64,000 bases of DNA. It comes from Chthoniobacterales bacterium. GTDB lineage: Bacteria; Verrucomicrobiota; Verrucomicrobiia; Chthoniobacterales; UBA10450. Each line of letters begins with the position of its first letter. Positions within the stretch are counted from its first letter, which is position 1. A program made the position numbers and the translations under genes. Location: the NCBI GenBank assembly GCA_035274845.1, contig DATENU010000005.1:1-64000 (forward strand), read 5' to 3'. Under the pieces are notes generated by a model. The model was given only the letters and a program-made list of their open reading frames with translations, ran no database searches and was not told the origin of the DNA. Shown here piece by piece: positions 9,491-17,340 of this stretch.

Positions 9491-11383
9491 ATGAAAATTT
9501 TGCTCGTCGAAGACCACCCGGGAAGCCGGCGTAACCTGCAGCGACTCATCGCCAAGCGCGGCCATGACGTCACTGCCGTTGCCACCGCCGAAGACGCTGA
9601 GGCTGCACTCGCCGCGGGAAGCTTCCCCTTTCTGATCCTGGACTGGATGTTGCCCGGGAAGAGCGGGATCGAGCTTTGCCGAAAATTGCGGGCCCAGCCG
9701 CGGGGCGACGAGATGTTTATTTTGCTGGTGACTGCCCGGGCCGATACCGCGGATCTCGAGCAGGCCCTTGAAGCGGGCGCGAACGACTATCTCACGAAGC
9801 CGCTCGATGTCGGGTTATTGAATGTCCGAATTTCCGTTGCCGAGCGCCAGATCCAGGAGCTCCAGGAACGCAATCAAGCCCGGGCCGCGCTGCAGGAATC
9901 CGCCCGGACGATGACGAACATTTTGGAGAAGACGACGGATGGCTTTTTTGCGGTCGATTCCGAGTGGAAACTTACCTACGTAAACGCCGCGGCCGAAGCG
10001 ATCGTGAAGCGCAAGCGGAACCAGCTCATCGGAGGCCTGCTTTGGGAACGATTTCCCGAGCTGGTCGGCTCTGTCTTTCAGGCCAACTACGAGAAAGTCC
10101 TGGCAGAGCAAGTGGCCATGGAATTCGAGGCCAGCGATTCTGCCGGTAAAGTCTGGTATGACGTTCACGCCTATCCCAGCGACGGCGGAGTCTCCGTCTT
10201 TATCCGCGACATCAGCGAGAGGAAGAAAACCGAAACCGAACGGTTGACCACGAGCAAGCTCGAATCGCTTGGCACCCTCGCCGGCGGAATCGCGCACGAT
10301 TTGAACAACATTCTCACCGTGATTTCCGGCAACATTGGGCTCGCCCAGATCGAAGCCCCAGCCGACTCCGGAAGTCTCCTCGGATTCCTTTCGAAAGCCG
10401 GCCAGGCCGCCCAACATGCCGCGCATTTGTCGGGTCAACTGCTGACCTTTTCGAAAGGTGGCGCGCCCCTGAAGAAGGTCGTGTCCATCGGTGAGCTCCT
10501 GGAACGGTCCGCGGAATTCGCCCTTTATGGATCCAACCTGCGCGCGGACTTCGACATCGCGGTCGACCTCTGGAAAGCAGAGGTGGATGCCGGCCAGATC
10601 GAGCAGGTCATTAATGCCCTGATGCTCAATGCGCGCGAGGCCATGCCCTTCGGTGGGACGGTTCGGGTCCGGGCGAGAAATGTGATTTTCGAAGACGATG
10701 CCAATGCTCTTCTGGTGGCGGGGCGTTACTTGAAGGTTTCGATTACTGACCGCGGCACCGGTGTTCCGGAGGAGTTGCGGGCCAAAATTTTCGATCCCTA
10801 CTTCACCACCAAAGCGACCGGCACCGGTCTTGGACTGGCCATCAGTTACTCGGTGGTGAAAAAACACGGCGGCTTACTTCTCCTGGAGAGTTCGTCTCCG
10901 GAAGGCTCAGTGTTTTCTTTTTACCTGCGGGCGAGTGAACGCATGGTTTCACCTTCTGAGGCGCGCGTCGCTGGCCGGCCGTTCCATTACAACCACCAGC
11001 GAATCCTGGTGATGGATGATGAAGCGGCGATCAGGGAATTAACTTCCCAGCTCCTCGGAACGCTTGGCTACGAAGTGACGGCCGTCCCGGATGGACTGGA
11101 GGCGATCCGCCTTTACGAGCGCGCCTTGCGCCGCGGAGAGCATTTCCAGGCGGTAATTCTCGATGCCACCGTCCGCGGTGGAATGGGTGGCGTGGCCACC
11201 ATCGAGCGTCTGCGCTCCATGGATCCAAAGGTAAACGCAATTATCTGCAGCGGTTATTCTGACGAAGCCGCCTTATCCGAATTCCTGGCCTACGGTTTTC
11301 GGGGCGCGCTGCCCAAGCCGTTTACCCGCTCGGAGCTGGCCGACGCTCTTCAACACACGTTTGAAAAGACCAGCGCGAACTGA
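9491..11383 (+). CDS. Hybrid histidine kinase: REC-PAS-HisKA-HATPase-REC
   Basis: 630 residues. Domains in order are an N-terminal receiver (acid pocket ED near residue 8, phospho-acceptor Asp51 in LILDWMLPGKSG, TKPLD Lys), a PAS domain at about 140-250, a dimerisation/phosphotransfer domain with the His in GGIAHDLNNILTVIS, a catalytic ATPase domain (NALMLNAREAMP, DRGTGVP, FTTKATGTGLGLAI), and a second receiver at about 505-625 with Asp in AVILDAT. The HDLNN box is NtrB-like. No membrane segment is seen, so it is a cytosolic phosphorelay kinase. It could feed the receiver-PP2C protein encoded at 12367-13533. The stop abuts the end of the convergent thioredoxin gene. Confidence 0.93.
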   Translation: MKILLVEDHPGSRRNLQRLIAKRGHDVTAVATAEDAEAALAAGSFPFLILDWMLPGKSGIELCRKLRAQPRGDEMFILLVTARADTADLEQALEAGANDYLTKPLDVGLLNVRISVAERQIQELQERNQARAALQESARTMTNILEKTTDGFFAVDSEWKLTYVNAAAEAIVKRKRNQLIGGLLWERFPELVGSVFQANYEKVLAEQVAMEFEASDSAGKVWYDVHAYPSDGGVSVFIRDISERKKTETERLTTSKLESLGTLAGGIAHDLNNILTVISGNIGLAQIEAPADSGSLLGFLSKAGQAAQHAAHLSGQLLTFSKGGAPLKKVVSIGELLERSAEFALYGSNLRADFDIAVDLWKAEVDAGQIEQVINALMLNAREAMPFGGTVRVRARNVIFEDDANALLVAGRYLKVSITDRGTGVPEELRAKIFDPYFTTKATGTGLGLAISYSVVKKHGGLLLLESSSPEGSVFSFYLRASERMVSPSEARVAGRPFHYNHQRILVMDDEAAIRELTSQLLGTLGYEVTAVPDGLEAIRLYERALRRGEHFQAVILDATVRGGMGGVATIERLRSMDPKVNAIICSGYSDEAALSEFLAYGFRGALPKPFTRSELADALQHTFEKTSAN

Positions 11384-11866
11384 TTAACCGTTCCGCATTT
11401 TTTCCAGTTGGGCGATGAACACCGACGGGCCGCCCTTCATATAGCCCAGCGCCCCTACGACCTTGCCGGCGCCGTTCAGAACCACGACCGTCGGAAAGGA
11501 CATGATTTGGTATTGAAAAGCCAGGCGCCGATTCTGTTCCACAGTTTCAGTCGGCATTTTCTTCGTCTTCGGGAAGTCCAACTCGAGGAGGACCAGGTTC
11601 TTCTGGGCGTATTCTTTGAACTCCGGTTTTGAAAAAATTTCGCGGTCGAGCATGATGCACCAGCCGCACCAGTCGGAGCCGGTAAAATCCATGAGGAGGA
11701 GCTTGTTCCCGGCCTGGGCCTCTTTTTGGGCTTTCTCGTAACTGGTTAACCATCCTGGCTTGGCGGATGTGGAGACGTCCGCGGTCTTTACCGGCGGCGT
11801 CTCTTCTTTAGAGCACGAAACCGCCAGGGCCGCGGCTGCGACCACGGCCGGAAGTAAAAAGCGCAT
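11384..11866 (-). CDS. Thioredoxin-like lipoprotein
   Basis: About 160 residues from the ATG at 11866. A lipoprotein signal with lipobox LAVSC is followed by a thioredoxin fold. The redox motif is in DWCGWCIMLDREIF (WCGWC), and the cis-proline is in SFPTVVVLNGAGK. This resembles DsbD-gamma-like or DUF255-like periplasmic thiol proteins, anchored to a membrane and reducing or scanning disulfides. An upstream in-frame extension lacks export features and was not used. It converges with the hybrid kinase with no gap. Confidence 0.88.
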   Translation of the reverse strand: MRFLLPAVVAAAALAVSCSKEETPPVKTADVSTSAKPGWLTSYEKAQKEAQAGNKLLLMDFTGSDWCGWCIMLDREIFSKPEFKEYAQKNLVLLELDFPKTKKMPTETVEQNRRLAFQYQIMSFPTVVVLNGAGKVVGALGYMKGGPSVFIAQLEKMRNG

Positions 11867-11956
11867 GCGTTGCACGGCGGGAACTTCTCGCAGTTTGCCC
11901 CACTTCGCAAACCTGCGCCAAAGCGCCGACCCGGGATCGCGGCGCACTTCCAGTAC

Positions 11957-11991
11957 AAAACTAGCCCGGCGGGTTGCGCCGGGCTAAAAAA
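11957..11991 (-). terminator. Probable intrinsic terminator for the SWIB gene
   Basis: On the minus strand, AGCCCGGCG-CAAC-CCGCCGGGCT forms a strong GC hairpin followed by AGTTTTG; a T-run also precedes it. It lies just after the SWIB stop codon (12011), and on the other strand the hairpin is followed by six A. Confidence 0.6.
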
Positions 11992-12010
11992 CCAACCGAA
12001 AGATTTAGAT

Positions 12011-12298
12011 TTATTTAATGTGTCCGGAGACGAGTTTGGTCATCTCGAACATGCTGACCTGGCTCTTGCCGTTGAAGACGGGCTTGAGCGAATCGTCCGC
12101 ATTGATCATGGTCCGCTTTTTCTTATCCTGGCAACCGTTCTTCTTGATGTAGTCCCAGAGTTTTTTGGTGAGCTCGGAACGTGGGAGCGGCTTGGAGCCG
12201 ACGATTGCGGCAAGTTTGTCGTCGGGCTGCACCGGTCTCATGAAGGCGGCGTTCGGTTTACGTTTTGAAGGAGTCTTTTTGGCTTTGGTTTTCGGCAT
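12011..12298 (-). CDS. SWIB/MDM2-domain protein
   Basis: 95 residues. A Lys-rich N-terminus (MPKTKAKKTPSKRKP) is followed by a single SWIB domain containing PLPRSELTKKLWDYIKKN, then INADDSLKPVF and FEMTKLVSGHI. SWIB domains are best known from eukaryotic chromatin remodellers, but free-standing copies occur in Chlamydiae and relatives, sometimes fused to topoisomerase I. The basic tail suggests DNA or nucleoid binding, which is inference. It is a single-gene unit with a strong hairpin terminator. Confidence 0.92.
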   Translation of the reverse strand: MPKTKAKKTPSKRKPNAAFMRPVQPDDKLAAIVGSKPLPRSELTKKLWDYIKKNGCQDKKKRTMINADDSLKPVFNGKSQVSMFEMTKLVSGHIK

Positions 12299-12366
12299 AG
12301 AGGCTGATTAATCCTTCACTCGTAGGAGGGCAATACTAATTTTAGCTATTTAAAAAATTTCTCCAC

Positions 12367-13533
12367 TCACCCTGTCCGGCGGACGGCGACCGCCGCCACG
12401 TCGTCTGCCGATGCTTTGCCGCCATCGTTGCGGGTTGCCTGCTCCACCACCCGCGTCAGGAGAGCCTGCGCATTCTCGGAGATCGGTTGCAGCATTTCCG
12501 CCAGGCGGCTTGAAGAAAGGCGCGGATTTTCGTCGTGTCCCGATCCATAAATCCCATCGGTGTAGAGAAAAAAAGCATCGCCCAATTCCAAATCGATATT
12601 GGTCTCGACGAAATCGGAGCGCTCGAGCAAACCGAGAGGAGGCGCCGATGAAGCAATCGATTCCGTCCTGCCGCCACCGCGCGCGACCAGGAGAGGCGGA
12701 TGTCCCGCGCCCACCACGCTGGCTCGTCCGGTCAACGGATCCAGCGCGACACACATCGCCGTCATAAAAGAGCGGGCGCTGAAAATGGTCCGGAAATCAT
12801 TGTTCACCGCTTCCATGATTTTGGCCGGGGCATGATGTTCGGCCGTCCCGTGGTGGAAGAGGAGTTTGGCCAGGGTGGTGAGCAGGGCGGCGGAAGCCCC
12901 GTGCCCGGTGGCATCCGCGATCCAGAAGAGGGTGCGGCCATCCGCCATCCGGAGCCAGCCGTAGATATCGCCCCCGACCTGAATAACGGGCCGGTAGAGG
13001 GCCGCGATGTCCCAGCCGGGGAGAACGAGCGGCTTTTGCGGGATCAGCGATTGTTGGGTCAGTCGGGCGGCTGCCAGGTCACGCTCCAGATTATGCCGCC
13101 AGGCTTCGAGCTCATCGTTTTGCTTTTGCAATTGGCTCCGCATGGAACGGAGCCGCAATTGTGTCTCGATTCGCGCCCGCAGGACCGCCTGGTTGATCGG
13201 TTTCGTCACGAAATCATCCGCGCCTGCCTCCAGGCACAAAACTTCGCTCTCTTCGCCGCCATGGCCGGTGAGCATGATCGTGGGGATTTGAGCAATCGAA
13301 GCGATGCCGTCCCGGCGCAGGTGCTTCAAGACTTCCGCGCCATCCATCCCAGGCATGTCGAAATCCAGCAGGAGCAGCGACGGAGGATCAGCGCGCAACG
13401 ATTCCAGCGCCACAATGCCATCCGGCGCCTCGGTGCAGGAAAAGCCCGCTCGGGTGAGAATGCGCGACAGCAGCTTGCGGCTGGTCGGATCGTCGTCGGC
13501 TATCAGGATTCGCTCGCTAAATTTCTTTGTCAC
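12367..13533 (-). CDS. Response regulator with SpoIIE/RsbU-type PP2C phosphatase domain
   Basis: 388 residues. The N-terminal receiver has the acidic pocket ADDDP at 12-16, acceptor Asp57 in LLLLDFDMPGMDG, and the TKPI lysine. A coiled linker follows, then a PP2C-family phosphatase domain with GGDIYGWLRMADG, ADATGHGASAALLT, GAGHPPLL and FLYTDGIYG, whose Asp and Gly positions bind metal. Such proteins dephosphorylate a STAS-type anti-sigma antagonist when the receiver is phosphorylated. A candidate substrate is the STAS protein encoded at 25995-26507, and a candidate input is the hybrid kinase next door; both links are inferred. Confidence 0.93.
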   Translation of the reverse strand: MTKKFSERILIADDDPTSRKLLSRILTRAGFSCTEAPDGIVALESLRADPPSLLLLDFDMPGMDGAEVLKHLRRDGIASIAQIPTIMLTGHGGEESEVLCLEAGADDFVTKPINQAVLRARIETQLRLRSMRSQLQKQNDELEAWRHNLERDLAAARLTQQSLIPQKPLVLPGWDIAALYRPVIQVGGDIYGWLRMADGRTLFWIADATGHGASAALLTTLAKLLFHHGTAEHHAPAKIMEAVNNDFRTIFSARSFMTAMCVALDPLTGRASVVGAGHPPLLVARGGGRTESIASSAPPLGLLERSDFVETNIDLELGDAFFLYTDGIYGSGHDENPRLSSSRLAEMLQPISENAQALLTRVVEQATRNDGGKASADDVAAVAVRRTG

Positions 13534-13710
13534 CGTTTCTTTTGATTCGAAATGAACGTGTTGCGGAACTGTATTTTTTCCTGGGGCGGAAAAGGATCGG
13601 ACTTTGGGGCAGGCTCGGGCCCATTCACACGGGAGGCATCCGGTGCTAATTAGCGATTGTCAGCAGCCCCACAATGAATTACAACGGATTCACCTTCGTC
13701 GAAATCACTT

Positions 13711-14100
13711 ATGAAACTTTCGCATTCGCTTTTGCTTCTCGGTGCCTTTGCTCTCTTTTCCGCCTGCGAAGATGAGCCGCCAGTCCATTCTCCACGTCAA
13801 CGGCCATCCAAATACCCTACTCCGTCCCCGCAATATCCGCCTCCACCTCAGCCTTACGATACGAACGCCGGCCCGCCGCCACCGGAAACAACCGCGCCCG
13901 AACCGGCGCCGCAGCCGACCGCCGCAACCGTCAACAAACCGACGAAGGGCGATCTGCCTTACGGGATTCCAGTTCCAAATAAGCCGGGATTCGTCACCAG
14001 TCCTTACGCGCCCAATTCGGGTTACGTCGACGTCCGCGGTTTCCCGCCAGGCACCGAGGTCAAGGATCCGTACACCCAAAAAATCTTTTTGGTGCCCTGA
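13711..14100 (+). CDS. Small proline-rich lipoprotein
   Basis: 129 residues. A lipoprotein signal with a Cys after FALFSA is followed by a long Pro/Thr/Gln-rich linker, then a compact C-terminal segment of about 45 residues ([37 protein letters not shown]). The C-terminal segment resembles short modules found in other Verrucomicrobial lipoproteins, where the end reads like a product-of-assembly tag (PGTEVxDPYTxKxF). No enzymatic motif is seen. It probably spans the periplasm or wall through the Pro linker. It stands alone before aroA, with about 190 bases between them. Confidence 0.75.
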   Translation: MKLSHSLLLLGAFALFSACEDEPPVHSPRQRPSKYPTPSPQYPPPPQPYDTNAGPPPPETTAPEPAPQPTAATVNKPTKGDLPYGIPVPNKPGFVTSPYAPNSGYVDVRGFPPGTEVKDPYTQKIFLVP

Positions 14101-14292
14101 GGCGAACCCGGTCTCCTGTTCCGGCATTTGAGGGGCGGCAAACTGGGCCCGCGTCCCGGATGGTTCGACGGTCGCGAGGCCTTGTAAGCGGCGACACTGG
14201 ACAAGTCGGCGGATTCTCCGATGCTGACCGTCGCGCATCCTGGGACTGCTCCCTGCGCGATACCTTCACTGGAACCGATAGAATAGAGTCGT

Positions 14293-15645
14293 ATGGAATT
14301 TCGCGTTAAGCGGGCACCCCGAATCGAAGCGGAGATCACCGTGCCCGGTGACAAAAGCATTTCGCACCGCGCGGTCATCATCAGCGCGCTCTCGAATGGC
14401 GTTTGCGTCCTGCGCGGGTTTCTGCCCAGCGACGATTGCCTGCGCACCGTCCAAGCCCTCCGGGCTCTTGGCATCAAGATCGAGCATCCGGAGCCGGACA
14501 TGCTGGTGGTGCACGGCAAGAAACGCCTTCTCACGGCGCCTGCCGGCGAGATCGATTGCGGCAACTCGGCGACCACCATGCGTCTGCTGATCGGACTCCT
14601 GGCCGGGCAAAAATTCGACAGCGTCCTGGTCGGTGGCGCGACGCTCTCGGCGCGGCCCATGGATCGGGTGCTGGTTCCTCTTCGCAAGATGGGGGCAAAC
14701 ATCGTGGCCCAGGGACCTGACGAAAGCGCCCCCGTCAAGATTCACGGGGTTAAGTTGAAGGGAGCACGCCATGACCTGCCCATCGCGAGCGCCCAGGTCA
14801 AAAGCGCCTTGCTGCTGGCCGGCCTTTTCGCCAAAGGGAAAACAACCGTTCGCGAACCCTCCATCAGCCGGAATCACACGGAATTAATGCTGAATTATTT
14901 CCTCGTCCGAACGGTGCGGGACGAAGATGGAGCGATCAGCGTTTTCGGCGACCAAACCCCGGAATCGCGCGATTTTTCGATCCCGGGAGATATTTCCTCG
15001 GCGGCCTTTTGGCTGGTGGCGGCGGCGGCGCAGCCAGGAGGCCATTTGCTTGTCCGCCACGCGGGACTAAACGACACGCGCACCGCTTTGCTCGGAGTCC
15101 TGGTTCGAATGGGAGCGCAGGTGCGCGAAGCGATCGAGGAAGTCGACCAAATGGAGCCCCGCGGGACTGTGGAAGTGACCGGCGCGCCGCTCAAGGGGAC
15201 CGTGATCCAGGGCAAAGAGATTCCGCAACTGATCGATGAACTTCCGATCCTCGCCGTGGCCGCCGCGCTCGCCGAGGGAACGACAATCATTCGCCAGGCG
15301 CAGGAGCTGCGCGTGAAAGAGACGGACCGCATAGCGGCGATCGCGCACAATTTGCGGGCCATGGGAACGCAAGTCGTCGAGATGGCCGATGGGCTCGAGA
15401 TTCACGGTCGCGCGGAGCTGCGCGGCGCTCGCGTCGCCAGTTTTGGCGACCACCGCATCGCCATGGCGTTTGCCATTGCCGGGATGTTTGCCGATGGCGA
15501 AACAATTGTGCAGGACGTTGAGTGCGTTCGCGAGTCATATCCGGGTTTCGAAAAGGCGCTGGATGAATTCGTGAATTCAAAGCGAGTGCGCATGACGACT
15601 CCGGTTATCAGCTCGCTCACTCCTGCGAAGTCCGAGGGAGAATGA
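14293..15645 (+). CDS. aroA: 3-phosphoshikimate 1-carboxyvinyltransferase (EPSP synthase)
   Basis: Transfers the enolpyruvyl group from PEP to shikimate-3-phosphate, the sixth step of the shikimate pathway. Visible motifs are PGDKSISHRAVI near residue 19, the PEP-loop variant GNSATTMRLLIGLLAG, ARPMDRVL, LPIASAQVKSALLLAGL, DISSAAFWLVAA, LRVKETDRI and GDHRIAMAFAIAG. Its 450 residues are slightly longer than typical, with a C-terminal tail of about 20 residues. It heads a same-strand run with cmk 25 bases downstream, a common bacterial pairing, and plsC after that. Confidence 0.97.
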   Translation: MEFRVKRAPRIEAEITVPGDKSISHRAVIISALSNGVCVLRGFLPSDDCLRTVQALRALGIKIEHPEPDMLVVHGKKRLLTAPAGEIDCGNSATTMRLLIGLLAGQKFDSVLVGGATLSARPMDRVLVPLRKMGANIVAQGPDESAPVKIHGVKLKGARHDLPIASAQVKSALLLAGLFAKGKTTVREPSISRNHTELMLNYFLVRTVRDEDGAISVFGDQTPESRDFSIPGDISSAAFWLVAAAAQPGGHLLVRHAGLNDTRTALLGVLVRMGAQVREAIEEVDQMEPRGTVEVTGAPLKGTVIQGKEIPQLIDELPILAVAAALAEGTTIIRQAQELRVKETDRIAAIAHNLRAMGTQVVEMADGLEIHGRAELRGARVASFGDHRIAMAFAIAGMFADGETIVQDVECVRESYPGFEKALDEFVNSKRVRMTTPVISSLTPAKSEGE

Positions 15646-15670
15646 GCAGCCGCAGGCGCGTTTTCCTGCC

Positions 15671-16324
15671 GTGAATTCTTCTCATCGCGTCATCGCGATC
15701 GATGGGCCGGCCGCGTCCGGGAAGAGCAGCGTTGCGCGCGAGGTCGCGAACCGGATTGGCTTTGCCTACGTGAATTCCGGCGCGATGTATCGCGCGGTCA
15801 CCTGGCACGTCCTGCAACAGGGGGTTTCTCCGGAGGACTCGGCCGCGATTGCGCAGCTTCTCGAGGCCACTCGTCTCGATTGCACCATCGGTCCGAGCGG
15901 CTCGCTTATTTTGATCAACGGGGTCGATCCGGCGGCGCATCTGAGCGAGGAGCGCGTCAATGAAGCGGTTTCCGCTGTAAGCAGGATTCCGCGGGTTCGG
16001 GAAATATTGGTCGAGAAGATGCGCCGCCTTGTCGGCGATCACGACGTTGTCATGGAAGGGCGAGACATCGGGTCGGTCGTTTTCCCTGAAACTCCCTACA
16101 AGTTTTATGTCGACGCTTCGCCGGAGGTCCGGCTGCGCCGCCGTCAGGCCCAGGGGCTGCGGGATCAGATTGCCGCGCGGGACCGGGCCGATTCCTCGCG
16201 GGCGGCCTCGCCCCTCGTCATCCCCAAAGATGCGCATGTGATCGACAGCTCGAACCTGACGATCGACGAAGTAGTGGCCGAGATCGTTGCGCAGCTGAAA
16301 ATGAAAGGGCTGGAAACCAATTAA
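15671..16324 (+). CDS. cmk: Cytidylate kinase
   Basis: Phosphorylates CMP and dCMP with ATP. 217 residues from a GTG start. The P-loop GPAASGKSSVAREVA is near residue 11, then YVNSGAMYRAVTW (CMP-binding region), GRDIGSVVFP and a basic lid around LRRRQAQ. The gap to aroA is 25 bases, so the two are probably co-transcribed. No better ATG exists upstream within frame and spacing. Confidence 0.96.
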   Translation: MNSSHRVIAIDGPAASGKSSVAREVANRIGFAYVNSGAMYRAVTWHVLQQGVSPEDSAAIAQLLEATRLDCTIGPSGSLILINGVDPAAHLSEERVNEAVSAVSRIPRVREILVEKMRRLVGDHDVVMEGRDIGSVVFPETPYKFYVDASPEVRLRRRQAQGLRDQIAARDRADSSRAASPLVIPKDAHVIDSSNLTIDEVVAEIVAQLKMKGLETN

Positions 16325-16400
16325 TGAATTAGCGACTAAGCGAATTAACGAATGACTTATTCCCTAATCGCTAATTCGCTCAGTCGTTAACTCGCTCAGT
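16325..16400. repeat. AT-rich inverted repeat between cmk and plsC
   Basis: Two arms built from a CGAATTAGCGA / TCGCTAATTCG theme (left AATTAGCGACTAAGCGAATT, right AATCGCTAATTCGCTCAGTC) face each other across a short spacer and can fold into an imperfect hairpin. Base composition is notably lower in G+C than the flanking genes. Confidence 0.6.
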
Positions 16401-16403
16401 GCT

Positions 16404-17021
16404 TTGAATCCTTACTACTGGATCTGCTACCATCTGATCAAATTGATCGGCCGGATTTTCTTCCGGCTTCGTTACGTGCACCGAGAGCGCATGATCAACC
16501 ATGGTCCGGTGATTCTCGCGGCAAACCACCAGAGTTTTCTCGATCCGCCGTTTGCCGGCAGCGCCTCAGACAGGGCGATTTATTTTCTCGCCCGCCGGAC
16601 CCTGTTGGACGGGCCGATTCTCGGCTGGCTTCTGCCCAAGCTCAACGTCATCCCGGTCGATTCTGAAACCGGAAAGGATCGAACGGCGCTCAAGGCTTTG
16701 ATTCGAATCCTGAGAGCCGGCGAGGGGACCCTGGTTTTTCCCGAAGGCCAGCGCTCGCCGGACGGCCAGCTGCAACCGGTCCTGCCCGGGTTAGGCCTCG
16801 TCATCGCCAAGACGCTGGCGCCCGTCGTGCCGATGCGAATTTTCGGCGCGCACGCTGCCTGGCCGATCGGACAAAAGTGGCCGCGTTTTCGTCCGGTCAC
16901 AGTCGTAGTGGGCGAGCCGATTCATTTTAGCCCGGCCGATCTTGAGCCTGCCGGCAAAGATCTCTATCTGCGGTTGAGCCAACGGGTGATGGACGCGATC
17001 GCCGCTCTCAAGATCGATTGA
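16404..17021 (+). CDS. plsC: 1-acyl-sn-glycerol-3-phosphate acyltransferase
   Basis: Adds the second acyl chain to lysophosphatidate in phospholipid synthesis at the inner membrane. 205 residues. The catalytic NHQSFLDPP (HX4D box) lies near residue 38 and the substrate motif FPEGQRS near 115. An N-terminal hydrophobic helix (WICYHLIKLIGRIFF) anchors it. The start is TTG at 16404, immediately after the AT-rich inverted repeat; no ATG or GTG is available before the catalytic motif that would retain the anchor helix. It follows aroA-cmk. Confidence 0.9.
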   Translation: MNPYYWICYHLIKLIGRIFFRLRYVHRERMINHGPVILAANHQSFLDPPFAGSASDRAIYFLARRTLLDGPILGWLLPKLNVIPVDSETGKDRTALKALIRILRAGEGTLVFPEGQRSPDGQLQPVLPGLGLVIAKTLAPVVPMRIFGAHAAWPIGQKWPRFRPVTVVVGEPIHFSPADLEPAGKDLYLRLSQRVMDAIAALKID

Positions 17022-17087
17022 GCCGCTTGCGCTCCTCCCAGGCGCGACGGACGGTGCGCCGTGCAAGCTCCGGGAGAAGAAGAATCA

Positions 17088-17264
17088 GTGGATCGTTCCC
17101 GCGCGCCGCGTTCTGGCCTGAGACTAATGATGATCATTCTCGTGGGCACAGCCCTGGTGGCCGTTTACGCCAACGTGCAGAAAGCACGGCGGGGAAAGAT
17201 CGAAAAGGTCACGATTATTCCGGTCTCGACCGCCACGCCGTCGCCGTCGCCCGCTGGAAATTGA
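17088..17264 (+). CDS. Small single-pass membrane protein
   Basis: About 58 residues from the GTG at 17088, which is preceded at good spacing by GGGAGAAGAAG. A short basic N-terminus precedes one transmembrane helix (MMIILVGTALVAVYANVQ), a basic stretch (KARRGKIEKV) and a Ser/Pro tail. It may instead start at the GTG at 17061. Function is unknown. It sits between plsC and a DUF6600 lipoprotein, all on the same strand. Confidence 0.6.
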   Translation: MDRSRAPRSGLRLMMIILVGTALVAVYANVQKARRGKIEKVTIIPVSTATPSPSPAGN

Positions 17265-17340
17265 CCCAACCTCTCTCTCGGATGCGGCCGAAGTGGCTTT
17301 TGCATCGAATAACCAATGTTCGTTCTGGTCTAATCACATC

